A stretch of 64,000 bases of DNA from contig DIWZ01000006.1 in the NCBI GenBank assembly GCA_002435955.1, positions 1 through 64,000 of the forward strand, in the 5' to 3' direction. The notes below the pieces were generated by a model. It was not told where the DNA came from. It worked only from the letters and a program-made list of their open reading frames with translations, and ran no database searches. Positions 52,184 through 60,903 of the stretch are shown piece after piece. The DNA is from Pelobacter sp. UBA6093 (lineage in GTDB: Bacteria; Desulfobacterota; Desulfuromonadia; Desulfuromonadales; Syntrophotaleaceae). Position 1 is the first letter of the stretch. Each line of letters begins with the position of its first letter. The position numbers and the translations under genes were made by a program.

Positions 52184-54367
52184 ATGCCCTTTAAAAAGAC
52201 CGATCTTCATCTATTGGACATGATTGGGACGGTGCGTAAGTACCGGCGAGTTGTTCTAACCTTTTTCATAATTGTTTTCGGTCTGGTGGTTTTATTCACC
52301 TACGCAGCTACGCCCCTTTACGAAGGTGTGGCCAAAGTACTGATTGAAAAGGTAGAAGGAGGGGATCTGACTGGGCGAATCAGGGGGGGGGGCTACGACC
52401 CTGAATTTTACAAAACCCAATTGCAGTTGATCCGCAGTCGTAACGTCGTTGAAAAGGTGGTGGATATTCTCAACCTTGAGGAGGATTACGACAGGTATCT
52501 GGAAGCGGCCAACAAGAAACGTACGATTTTGCAATTTACATGGCAACTGTGTAGCGAAGCGGTCGCCGATGCCAAACGCGTTCTGTTTGCCAAGGGGCAG
52601 AAGGCCCAGAACCGCAAGGATGCCATTATCAGTAAACTGTCTGATTCTCTGTTTGTTAAACCTGTTCCAGGGACCCGTCTGATAACTATCAGCTATTTCT
52701 CTCCAAATCCTGAACTTGCAGCGATGGTAGCCAATACTACGGCCAAGGCCTATATTGAAGAAACCCTCCAGATGAAAATGAATGCTACTCGACACAACCT
52801 TGAATGGATGGGGCGCAAGGCTGAGGATGAGGCGCAGAAACTCAAGGCATCTGAACAGGCCCTGCAGGATTACATGAGGGCCAACGATATTGTTACCATG
52901 GAAGATCGCCTTACTGTCGTGCCGGAACAACTGTCCGAGATCAATATGCAGCTGCTGCGGTCTGAAACCCGCCGCAAGGAACTGGAGATCCTGGTAAGCA
53001 AGATCGACCGGGCAAGGGGTAATTACAGGCAGGCGGAGAGTATGTCGGCGATTACCTCCGATCCCTCCCTGCAGGCGATTCGGGCCCAGATCATCGAGAC
53101 CGAAAAAAGCATAATGGAGTTGTCGAACAAATTCGGCTCGAAACATCCACTGATGGTCAAGGCCAGAGGGGATCTGCAGATTCTGCAGCGGAAAAAACGT
53201 CAGGAAATCGATCGCATCATTGATTCCATCCAAACCGATTATGAACTGGCGAGGTCTAATGAAAACACCTTGCGCAGCAAGCTCATGGGTACCAAGTCCG
53301 AGACCATGGGGTTTAACGAAAAATTCATCCAATACGGTGCCCTCAAAAGGGTAGTCGATACCAACCGTCAACTCTATGATGCCTTGATGCTCAAACTGAA
53401 GGAACAGAGTATCACCGAAGATTCCAGTCCTGTTGTTCTCTGGATCGTGGAACAGGCGATGCTACCCAAAATTCCGGCTCTACCTACGAAAAAAGTCAAT
53501 CTCCTGCTTGGATTGATCATTGGATTCGCAGGTGGAATCGCACTGGCATTTTTCCTTAATTATCTTGATAACACCGTTAAAGACCCCGAAGCCGCTGAAG
53601 CGATTCTCGGACTGCCCATTCTCGGTGTGATCGCCCTGCGTCGTCATCCGAAATACGATGTCGAGGAGACGGTTCAGCGTGAACCACAATCAACCTTCGC
53701 GGAAAGTTATCGGGGACTTCGAACCGCTGTATTTCTTTCCTTTGCCGATCAGGCACCTCGCCGCATTCTGCTTACAAGCGCGGGGGGCGGAGAGGGAAAG
53801 ACGACCACCTCTATTAATCTGGCCATGACCCTTGCCCAGTCTGAAAAAAGGGTGTTGTTGATAGACGGTGACCTGAGAAAGCCGCGTATCCACCAGGTAC
53901 TGAAGGTCCCCAACAGCCGGGGGCTGAGCTCCTACCTGGCCGGTGCGTCGGATGGTCATATTGTGCAGAAAACCACCATCCCGAATCTGTTTGTGCTCAC
54001 CGCCGGGCCGATTCCGCCCAACCCGTCGGAGTTGCTGATTTCCAACAGATTGCCGAGCTTGATCGACTCATTAAGCAGTGAATTCGATGTTATTATCTGC
54101 GATTCACCGCCGGTGTTGCCTGTGTCGGATACCCGGTTGTTGTGTCGCATGTTCGATGGCGTGATCATGGTGGCCGCCAGCAAGACGACGACCTATGAGA
54201 TTGCCGACAGGGCGCTGAAAACCCTTCGGGATTCCGGCGCGCGCATCCTTGGGCTGGTTATCAATGCCCTGGAACTCGACAAATCCTCTTATTACCATCA
54301 CAGCTATTACCATCATTACGACGAAGGTAAAAAAGCCAAGACGCCGGCTACTGAAACGAGCAAATAA
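52184..54367 (+). CDS. Wzc-like polysaccharide co-polymerase and BY-kinase
   Basis: This 727-residue inner-membrane protein controls chain length and export. An N-terminal Wzz domain starts after VVLTFFIIVFGLVVLF near 24. A long coiled-coil region lies about 200-390. The second helix (LLLGLIIGFAGGIALAFF) is near 440. The cytoplasmic BY-kinase has Walker A SAGGGEGKTTTSINLA near 530, VLLIDGDLRKPR (Walker A') near 557 and IICDSPPVLPVSD (Walker B) near 642. It ends in a Tyr/His cluster (SSYYHHSYYHHYDEG), with five tyrosines for autophosphorylation. The gene for a CpsB/PHP phosphatase follows after 2 bases. Confidence 0.92.
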   Translation: MPFKKTDLHLLDMIGTVRKYRRVVLTFFIIVFGLVVLFTYAATPLYEGVAKVLIEKVEGGDLTGRIRGGGYDPEFYKTQLQLIRSRNVVEKVVDILNLEEDYDRYLEAANKKRTILQFTWQLCSEAVADAKRVLFAKGQKAQNRKDAIISKLSDSLFVKPVPGTRLITISYFSPNPELAAMVANTTAKAYIEETLQMKMNATRHNLEWMGRKAEDEAQKLKASEQALQDYMRANDIVTMEDRLTVVPEQLSEINMQLLRSETRRKELEILVSKIDRARGNYRQAESMSAITSDPSLQAIRAQIIETEKSIMELSNKFGSKHPLMVKARGDLQILQRKKRQEIDRIIDSIQTDYELARSNENTLRSKLMGTKSETMGFNEKFIQYGALKRVVDTNRQLYDALMLKLKEQSITEDSSPVVLWIVEQAMLPKIPALPTKKVNLLLGLIIGFAGGIALAFFLNYLDNTVKDPEAAEAILGLPILGVIALRRHPKYDVEETVQREPQSTFAESYRGLRTAVFLSFADQAPRRILLTSAGGGEGKTTTSINLAMTLAQSEKRVLLIDGDLRKPRIHQVLKVPNSRGLSSYLAGASDGHIVQKTTIPNLFVLTAGPIPPNPSELLISNRLPSLIDSLSSEFDVIICDSPPVLPVSDTRLLCRMFDGVIMVAASKTTTYEIADRALKTLRDSGARILGLVINALELDKSSYYHHSYYHHYDEGKKAKTPATETSK

Positions 54368-54369
54368 TC

Positions 54370-55074
54370 ATGATTGATGTTCATTGCCATATATTGCCCT
54401 CCATGGATGATGGTTCATCATCCATGGAGGAATCGCTTGCCATGGCTCGCATCGCTGTTGCGGATGGAATTCGAACGATTGTTGCAACTCCGCATGTTAA
54501 TAACGTGATCCCGACACCGGAGTTGATTGCGGAAAAGATCGCTTTGCTTACCGACGTATTAAAGAGAGAAGGCCTGTCTATCGACATTCTTCCGGGGGGC
54601 GACGTGGCTTCTATTCTGCCCGTGGAGATCGTGTCCCTCTATACGGTCAATCGAACCAGGTATGTGCTGTTGGAGTTCCCTCACAGTCACCTGCCCGCCA
54701 ATGCTGAACAGATTCTATTCGAGTGGCAATTGGCGGGTCTGTGTCCGATTATTACCCACCCAGAGCGTAATCCGAGCATTCTCAAACGTCCCGATTGCCT
54801 TGCACGATTTGTGCTTGCCGGGGCTCTCGTGCAGGTTACGGCCGGCAGTCTGACAGGGACCTTCGGAGTGGATGTCCAGGCTTGCGCCAGTCATCTGATT
54901 TCCTGTGGCTGGGTACATATTCTTGCAAGCGATGGTCACTCGTCGCATTACCGACTGCCGCGGTTAACAGAAGGTGTGCGTGTTGCGGCACAGCTTATTG
55001 GAGAGGAAGCGGCCCTTAAGCTTGTGCAAGATAATCCTGCCGCTGTTATTGCAGGGAGGGAGCTGGATGTCTAA
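54370..55074 (+). CDS. CpsB/YwqE-type PHP protein-tyrosine phosphatase
   Basis: This 234-residue manganese-dependent phosphatase carries IDVHCHILPSMDDG near 2, VATPHVNN near 39, ILPGGDV near 73, PIITHPERN near 124 and ILASDGHSS near 182. These are the PHP metal motifs in the CpsB arrangement. It probably dephosphorylates the adjacent BY-kinase. CpsB-type phosphatases are best known from Firmicutes; many Gram-negative clusters use a low-molecular-weight phosphatase instead. The gene overlaps the next one by 8 bases. Confidence 0.9.
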   Translation: MIDVHCHILPSMDDGSSSMEESLAMARIAVADGIRTIVATPHVNNVIPTPELIAEKIALLTDVLKREGLSIDILPGGDVASILPVEIVSLYTVNRTRYVLLEFPHSHLPANAEQILFEWQLAGLCPIITHPERNPSILKRPDCLARFVLAGALVQVTAGSLTGTFGVDVQACASHLISCGWVHILASDGHSSHYRLPRLTEGVRVAAQLIGEEAALKLVQDNPAAVIAGRELDV

Positions 55075-57328
55075 GGCATGGGGCTGGCTACTCGTTGCTG
55101 TGTGGGTATGTACCCTGTTCAGCGAGGTTGTGCCCTTGTCATGGCGGGCTGCGGTTCTGATTGTACCCGTTTCGCTCACCTTGGTGGGAATGCTGCATTT
55201 TCCCGGTGACAGACTGTGGCGGCCTCCGGGTTATGCAGCACTTGTCGGGTGGTTCTTCTTGCTGTTGATCCAATGTGTCCCTCTTCCGCCGGCGATACTG
55301 TCTTTTATGTCGCCTGGTGGTTATCAACTGTACAGCGAAACGGTCTGGATATTACGTCCCGATGCATGGATGCCCCTTGCGCTTGTTGCAAAACCCGCAT
55401 TTTTATGGTTTTTGCAATTCATGGTGATAGCGGGGGTTTTCTTTATGACGGCACAGGTCGGCGCCGATCATGCCAGATTGGGAAAACTGTTACAGTGGTT
55501 CGGGTTATCTGTTGGCCTCGTCGCTCTGATGACGATCGGGGTGCGTCTGGTCAGGGTTGCGGGAGGATTGAGCGTCGGGTATTTCGATACGGTGTTCAGA
55601 GGGGGGATGGTGTCATTGGCAGCCCTTGTGCCGCTGGTACTGGTCTGTCATCTTTATGCCAAACCGCATCAAAATTACGGTAAATGGCATAAACGACTGG
55701 TTCAGGCATTGCGACACCCGGTAAATCATCTTCACGGCTACCTTCTGGCATCCGCGTTGCTGATGAGTTTTGCTGTGACCTCGTTTGGTCCGCCGCAAGT
55801 TCAGGTAGCTCTGGTGTGCGGACTTGTGGTAATGACCGTGATGCTTTGGCTGCGTAGCACCAGTCGCGCCGGTTGCTTGACGTCCGTGGTGTTTTCTTTG
55901 CTGATATTGGTGGTGGTTGGGCTTGGTACCCTGAAATCGGTACAGCGCAATGCGATAGGTACTTCCGTGCCAGCTTTTGCCTCCCTTGATCGTCAATCCC
56001 TGGTAAAGGATTTTGTCCTGTTCGGTGCTGGACCAGGCAACCTGCCCGGTCTGAAAATGCGTTACACAAACCTGACAACTTCTCCGGCGGAGAATAAGGG
56101 CCGCGTGTTTGGTCTTGCCGTCCTCTCCGAAGGTGGTCTTGTCGGGGTATTCCTGACCGTGTGTTTCTGGGCCGCGGTGCTTCTGGCCTGCGTGACCGCC
56201 TGGCTCAAAAGGCGAAACCGCATGTCCCTGTACTTTTTTCCTGGCGCGTTTGCCGGACTGGTTGTTTGTTTTGCCGCAGGCTCCGACCCGTTTCAGCCGT
56301 CCGCCATGTGGCCGGGATTGACGGGGTATTTCCTGGCGGCGCTTTTGATAGCGACAAGCTGTTTCAGTTCCTCTGGGGAGCCGGAAGCTGCATTGGGTGA
56401 TTTATCGCCGGGGACTCGCCGGGCGATGATCTTTTTCGCCGGTCTGCTTGGAATTGCCGGGGTCGTTTATGTCGGCGGTAAAGCATGGCTGGCGGTGTCA
56501 TCACCTTTGCGACCGGCGGCAACCATTGCAACAACAGCGGAGGAGGCCGGAGAGACTCACATACCACTGAATTCACGATTGCTGTTCGATCCTCTCGAGG
56601 CCGACCACTGGTTTGCAGTCGGAAATTATTGGGCCGCACAACGGGAAGATGAAAGAGCGCGGGCATTTTTTTCAAGAGCCTTGCGGTTTGATCCCCTTGC
56701 CGGGGAGCCTCTTTATCGTGTCGGAGCCCTCCTGGCGGGTCGCGGTGATGCCGAGGCTGGGCAGACGCTGATGAAGGCCGGGTTGAGAAATTCGCCGTTT
56801 TCTTCGGCATTGCAGCACGATCACCTTGTCTATCTACTATCCAGGGGCGACGATCCAAAGGCAATGGCGACCTTGTCCAGGCTTTTGCTGCTTGCTCCCG
56901 AAGAGACCGGTTTTTGGTTGCGCTATTTTGAAAAGAAGAACATATCCAGCGAACGATGGCGCGTTTACTTGCCCCAACGGGCCGAGGTTTATCGACAATT
57001 CGGCGATTATCTTGCCTCGCAGGGAAAGGATAACGCCGCCGGGCCTGTTTATCTGCAATCGGCAATTATGGCCTCCGCCGAACCCTCGGTCTCCACCGAA
57101 CTGTTTCAGCAGATAGCGGCTTATTTTATCAGCAAGGAAGGATTCGATGCGGCTCTGGAGGTCCTGCGCATAGGCATGGAAGCTCGCCCACGGGACCTGC
57201 CTCTTTTGTTGAACGCAGCCGGCTTGTATCAGAGGCTTGGCATTACCTATAGGGCGCAAGAATTATATCGCAAGGCATTGCTTCTGGATCCCGACAATCC
57301 GGAGGCACGGTCTATGCTCGACAATTAG
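55067..57328 (+). CDS. O-antigen ligase/polymerase-like membrane protein with TPR tail
   Basis: This 753-residue protein has 10-12 membrane helices in the first 480 residues. It then has a soluble tail with tetratricopeptide-like helices (HWFAVGNYWAAQREDERARAFF, YQRLGITYRAQELYRKALLL near the C-terminus). That architecture fits WaaL/Wzy family (PF04932-type) ligases or polymerases with TPRs. The start at 55067 follows GGGAGGGAG and overlaps the phosphatase gene. It may ligate or polymerise the polymer, alongside the Wzy-like protein at 35199. Confidence 0.75.
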   Translation: MSKAWGWLLVAVWVCTLFSEVVPLSWRAAVLIVPVSLTLVGMLHFPGDRLWRPPGYAALVGWFFLLLIQCVPLPPAILSFMSPGGYQLYSETVWILRPDAWMPLALVAKPAFLWFLQFMVIAGVFFMTAQVGADHARLGKLLQWFGLSVGLVALMTIGVRLVRVAGGLSVGYFDTVFRGGMVSLAALVPLVLVCHLYAKPHQNYGKWHKRLVQALRHPVNHLHGYLLASALLMSFAVTSFGPPQVQVALVCGLVVMTVMLWLRSTSRAGCLTSVVFSLLILVVVGLGTLKSVQRNAIGTSVPAFASLDRQSLVKDFVLFGAGPGNLPGLKMRYTNLTTSPAENKGRVFGLAVLSEGGLVGVFLTVCFWAAVLLACVTAWLKRRNRMSLYFFPGAFAGLVVCFAAGSDPFQPSAMWPGLTGYFLAALLIATSCFSSSGEPEAALGDLSPGTRRAMIFFAGLLGIAGVVYVGGKAWLAVSSPLRPAATIATTAEEAGETHIPLNSRLLFDPLEADHWFAVGNYWAAQREDERARAFFSRALRFDPLAGEPLYRVGALLAGRGDAEAGQTLMKAGLRNSPFSSALQHDHLVYLLSRGDDPKAMATLSRLLLLAPEETGFWLRYFEKKNISSERWRVYLPQRAEVYRQFGDYLASQGKDNAAGPVYLQSAIMASAEPSVSTELFQQIAAYFISKEGFDAALEVLRIGMEARPRDLPLLLNAAGLYQRLGITYRAQELYRKALLLDPDNPEARSMLDN

Positions 57329-57356
57329 TAACCATCGCCGACACGCTCTTTGCTCG

Positions 57357-57387
57357 GCCCGGGAAAACTAATCCCGGGCTTTTTTTA
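57357..57387 (+). terminator. Terminator at the end of the polysaccharide cluster
   Basis: GCCCGGG (57357-57363) pairs with CCCGGGC (57373-57379) across a 9-base loop, followed by eight T. Confidence 0.92.
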
Positions 57388-57411
57388 TAAGTCAGGCCTG
57401 CCTTGCAATGG

Positions 57412-58608
57412 TCAGTCTTCGCTGGTCATGATAAACATAGGTTGATCCCGGAAAGTTTCGTATTTTGGCCTGTAACGTTCCTTGTTGTAGTGCCTTTCGA
57501 CGGCCACTACTTTTTTGCGGCTGGTTACAATATCAATCGGTACGCTGGTGTAGCAACCGTTACGCAGAGCAACCAGCTGTCCAACCCGGTTTTCAAGGAT
57601 TAGATCCAGGGCCAGATTGCCGTAAGCCATGGGTACGATGGAGTCGATGGCATCCGGGTTGCCGCAACGTACCAGGTAGCCAAGCCGTTGATTGACGATG
57701 TTGATGCGTTTACCGTTGTTGAATTTGGGTGACAGTTCCTTGAGCCTTGCAGCGACTTTGTCTCCAATACCACCCAACTTTCGGTGACCGTATTGGTCAC
57801 TCTCAATACTTTCAAAGGACATACTCTCCTCATCGACCATCGTCGCGCCTTCCGACACCAGTACTACCGCGTAGGCACTGGGGTGGCGATTTCGGTCTTC
57901 AACAAGCAGTTTTGTCAAATGTTCCATATCAAAGGGCTGTTCAGGGATGACGCAGCGGTCAGCGGCTCCCGCCACGGTTGGCAGCATGGCGGTAAACCCT
58001 GCATACCGACCAAAAACCTCGATAACCAGTAATCGTTCATGGGAACCGGCGGTCGTGCGCAATGTGTGGGTCAGTTCAATGGTGCGGGTTACGCAGGTAC
58101 TGAAGCCGATACAGTAATCGGTGCCGGAAACGTCATTATCCATGGTTTTGGGGATGGCCACGACAGGCACCCCTTCACGGCTCAATCGTTCGGCGTAACT
58201 CAGGGTGTCATCGCCGCCGATAGGAATGAGATAATCGATGCCGATGGCTTCGAGGGCGCGCAATACCTGGGGGGTGAGGTCGTTAAAGTCGTTATCGTAC
58301 TGCACTCGCAAATGCGGAGGCACGGCAGTGCGCGGCAGGCGCGCAGGCAGGGTGCGTGAGGTGTGTAAAAATGTGCCTCCCGTGCGACCGGCGCGGTTGA
58401 CAATGTCCTCCGAGAGGATTTGTACATGGTCGCTGTTGTCGGCTTGCTTATCGGGCAGATAGTCCACCAGTCCACCCCAGCCCCGGCGAATGCCGACGAC
58501 CCTGTACCCCTCGCGCAAAGCACGGAAAGTGACAGCCCTTATGGCTGGATTCAATCCCGGGACATCCCCTCCGCCGGTAAGGATGCCGATCGTTCCACGA
58601 TAGCTCAT
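57412..58608 (-). CDS. Phosphofructokinase, predicted PPi-dependent
   Basis: This 398-residue PfkA-superfamily protein has TGGGDVPGLNPAIRAV near 11 and PIGGDDTLSYAERL near 129. Aspartate replaces the second glycine of GGDGT. PKTMDNDVSG follows near 152. Asp plus Lys is the established signature of pyrophosphate-dependent phosphofructokinases, which can run in both directions. It is divergent from the ATP-type gene at 3424. The start (58606-58608) lies behind GGGGGGG. Use of PPi is an inference from these residues. Confidence 0.9.
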   Translation of the reverse strand: MSYRGTIGILTGGGDVPGLNPAIRAVTFRALREGYRVVGIRRGWGGLVDYLPDKQADNSDHVQILSEDIVNRAGRTGGTFLHTSRTLPARLPRTAVPPHLRVQYDNDFNDLTPQVLRALEAIGIDYLIPIGGDDTLSYAERLSREGVPVVAIPKTMDNDVSGTDYCIGFSTCVTRTIELTHTLRTTAGSHERLLVIEVFGRYAGFTAMLPTVAGAADRCVIPEQPFDMEHLTKLLVEDRNRHPSAYAVVLVSEGATMVDEESMSFESIESDQYGHRKLGGIGDKVAARLKELSPKFNNGKRINIVNQRLGYLVRCGNPDAIDSIVPMAYGNLALDLILENRVGQLVALRNGCYTSVPIDIVTSRKKVVAVERHYNKERYRPKYETFRDQPMFIMTSED

Positions 58609-58705
58609 ACAATGCCCCCCCCGTTTCGCTGTTTAGTCATCCTGCGAGTTTTAGCGAATGCAACAGTGTTTGCCATTCGATTATAGCGGAACCTGGGGCG
58701 GAGGC

Positions 58706-58742
58706 AAAAATTCGGCCTGCGACAAGTTTCCGCAGGCCGAAT
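58706..58742 (-). terminator. Intrinsic terminator for the - strand small periplasmic protein
   Basis: TTCGGCCTGCG (58711-58721) pairs with CGCAGGCCGAA (58731-58741). On the - strand the stem is followed by a U-tract from the AAAAA at 58706-58710. Confidence 0.9.
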
Positions 58743-58763
58743 GTTCGGAAGCAGGCGGGGTTG

Positions 58764-59234
58764 TCAGCGAAGACCTATATTCCACGCAACGGACACGCCC
58801 GGTTGTACCACAGCACCGCTGAAAGCTCCGTGCTGAAGCGTGGTGGCTCTGTATTGCGGGTAGTGACGGTCACCACCGTGGGGGCGCTTTACAACTGGGC
58901 GGCAGGGATCGTAGACCACGCGATTATGCTTCGCCTTGTAGATATGACGGTTTGCCTGTTTTTTCATGTCGGCCAATTGGCGGCGTTCCCACTTGTTAAG
59001 ATGGCCATCTGCGTAAGCCCGGTGGGTAAAATGCTTGATTTGACGCTGATCATGCTGCAGTCGAGCGAGTTCATGGCGGGTAAGTTCACCCGATTTGACA
59101 CCTTGAGCAATTCTTCGTTGTTGATTGTTGTTGCCATAGCCGTATTGATCGGCAGACCAGGAAGGTGATGCAACCAGGCAGACAATACTCATGGTTGCGG
59201 CGGATAGGGCCAGGGCTAAAATATTCTTTTTCAT
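58764..59234 (-). CDS. Small secreted basic protein, unknown function
   Basis: This 156-residue protein starts with a clear signal peptide (KKNILALALSAATMSIVCLVA, cleaved after WSA). The mature part begins DQYGYGNNNQQRRIAQGVKS and is a charged helical region (GELTRHELARLQHDQRQIKH, HLNKWERRQLADMKKQANRH), rich in Arg, His and Lys. The C-terminus is Gly/His/Tyr-rich. The start codon has AGGAGGA 8 bases upstream, a very strong RBS. I do not recognise a family; a periplasmic nucleic-acid- or metal-binding role is possible but unsupported. Confidence 0.78.
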   Translation of the reverse strand: MKKNILALALSAATMSIVCLVASPSWSADQYGYGNNNQQRRIAQGVKSGELTRHELARLQHDQRQIKHFTHRAYADGHLNKWERRQLADMKKQANRHIYKAKHNRVVYDPCRPVVKRPHGGDRHYPQYRATTLQHGAFSGAVVQPGVSVAWNIGLR

Positions 59235-59533
59235 GGTTGTTCCTCCTGTTGTTTGCTTTTATAGACGCACCCTGATGCTGTAGGTTTACTCCTGATCGAT
59301 ATTTTTGCCCAGCCATCTTGGGTTTTTTGGTGAAAGCATCGGTTTTAGTGTCAAACTATTTGTCATGCATCGACTTTTGGAGATTCCGGTTGATATTTTC
59401 CAATCATGCTTGTTAAGAAAGCATGAACTTTCATTCAATGTTGCCAAAATCCGGGCGATTTGATATGTTTCGCCAACCGCGACACAAACAGAAGAACCTG
59501 AATCTGTCGGAAGTTTGGAAGAAGGTGCTGTCA
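59235..59533. other. Divergent gap between small protein and ferredoxin genes
   Basis: About 300 bases holding the promoters of two divergent genes. A hairpin CATGCTT...AAGCATG (about 59406-59424) has no T-run. No riboswitch or gene is recognised here. Confidence 0.5.
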
Positions 59534-59752
59534 GTGAAAAAAATCATTATTGATGAAGGATTCTGTAAGGGATGTGGACTTTGCATTGAAGCTTGTCCCA
59601 AGAAACTATTGAAGATGGGAAAGAAGCTGAGCAAACAGGGATATCCCCTGGTCGAAATAGGAACATCCGACCAGACAAGGTGTCTTTCCTGTGCGTTGTG
59701 TGCGCGCGTCTGTCCGGATGTCGCTCTCAAGATTACCAAGAATCACGTTTGA
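59534..59752 (+). CDS. korD: 2-oxoacid:ferredoxin oxidoreductase, delta (ferredoxin) subunit
   Basis: This 72-residue protein carries two [4Fe-4S] cluster motifs, CKGCGLCIEACP near 12 and CLSCALCARVCP near 49. It is the electron-carrier subunit that takes electrons from the TPP subunit complex. The GTG at 59534 gives VKKIIIDEGFCKGCG, the usual start, with GAAGG 9 bases upstream. A longer in-frame reading from 59423 would add 37 residues with no family match. The alpha gene follows 82 bases downstream. Confidence 0.9.
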   Translation: MKKIIIDEGFCKGCGLCIEACPKKLLKMGKKLSKQGYPLVEIGTSDQTRCLSCALCARVCPDVALKITKNHV

Positions 59753-59833
59753 TGGCGTCTTGAGGAATCTGGAGTCTGCAGGCCGGAAACCCGATTTTAT
59801 TAATACCTGTTTCAACGCAGCCAGGAGGTTGTT

Positions 59834-60901
59834 TTGAAAAATCGCTTATTTGTCAAAGGTAACGAAGCTGTTGCCATGGGAGCAATCGAGGCCGGCTGCC
59901 GTTATTATTTCGGCTACCCCATCACGCCCCAAAACGATATCCCCGAATATATGTCACGGGAAATGCCCAAATTGGGTGGAACCTTTGTTCAGGCCGAGAG
60001 CGAAGTGGCTGCCATCAATATGGTGCTCGGTGCAGGCGCAGCCGGCGGCCGCGCCATGACCTCGTCGTCCGGGCCTGGAATTTCCCTCAAGGCCGAGGGC
60101 ATGTCTTTCATGGCGGGCTCCGAAATACCTGCCGTCATTGTTAATATTCAGCGCCCCGGACCGGGTCTCGGCGGTATCGATGTATCCCAGGCCGATTATT
60201 TTCAGGCCGTCAAGGGGGCGGGGCATGGAGGATATCATCTCATCGTTCTGGCTCCGCATTCCGTTCAGGAACTTTATGATCTGACCATGTTGGCCTTCGA
60301 TCTGGCTGATCGTTATCGCATCCCCGCCATGGTGCTGGGTGATGCCATGTTGGGCCAGATGAAGGAAGCTCTCGTGCCACATGCTCATCAGCTACCGAAG
60401 GATCTGCCTCCCAAGGACTGGGCCATTACGGGCAAGCGGGGGCGTGTCAGGGGCAATGTCGTCAAATCCTTGTATCTTGCCGACGGCGAGCTGGAAGCAC
60501 ATAACTGGCACCTTCACGCCAAGTACGCGCAGCTCAAGGAGCGGGAAACCCGCTTTGAGGCTGTAGGACTTGACGATGCCGAGCTGATCCTGACGGCTTT
60601 TGGCGGGGCGGCTCGCATCGTTAAGACCGCCATTGCCATGGCGCGCAAGGAGGGACTTAAGGTCGGGTTGATCCGGCCGATTACGGTTTTCCCTTTCCCG
60701 ACGGATATCTACCGCACGGCTACGGTAAAAACCCCCAAGGTGCTCTGTGTCGAGCTGAATAACGGCCAGATGGTCGAGGACGTTCGCCTTTCCGTGGATC
60801 CCAAGGCTGATGTACGATTTTACGGGCGCCCCGGCGGTACCGGTTCGCTGCCTGATCCCGAAGAAATTTTCGCACAGATCCGCAAGCATTATAAGGACTG
60901 A
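59834..60901 (+). CDS. korA: 2-oxoacid:ferredoxin oxidoreductase, alpha subunit
   Basis: This 355-residue subunit holds the domains that bind the 2-oxoacid and pack on the TPP subunit. It starts KNRLFVKGNEAVAMGAIEAG, with FGYPITPQNDIPEYM near 27 and SSSGPGISLKAEGMSFMAGSE near 76. The start codon is TTG, with AGGAGG 6 bases upstream. The 2-oxoglutarate versus branched-chain 2-oxoacid (VOR-type) choice cannot be made from this subunit alone. The order is delta-alpha-beta-gamma. Confidence 0.92.
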   Translation: MKNRLFVKGNEAVAMGAIEAGCRYYFGYPITPQNDIPEYMSREMPKLGGTFVQAESEVAAINMVLGAGAAGGRAMTSSSGPGISLKAEGMSFMAGSEIPAVIVNIQRPGPGLGGIDVSQADYFQAVKGAGHGGYHLIVLAPHSVQELYDLTMLAFDLADRYRIPAMVLGDAMLGQMKEALVPHAHQLPKDLPPKDWAITGKRGRVRGNVVKSLYLADGELEAHNWHLHAKYAQLKERETRFEAVGLDDAELILTAFGGAARIVKTAIAMARKEGLKVGLIRPITVFPFPTDIYRTATVKTPKVLCVELNNGQMVEDVRLSVDPKADVRFYGRPGGTGSLPDPEEIFAQIRKHYKD

Positions 60902-60903
60902 TC

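Noticed and set aside
59406..59424. Terminator in the gap before the ferredoxin gene
   Set aside because: CATGCTT/AAGCATG stem has no T-run on either side, and no gene ends there.
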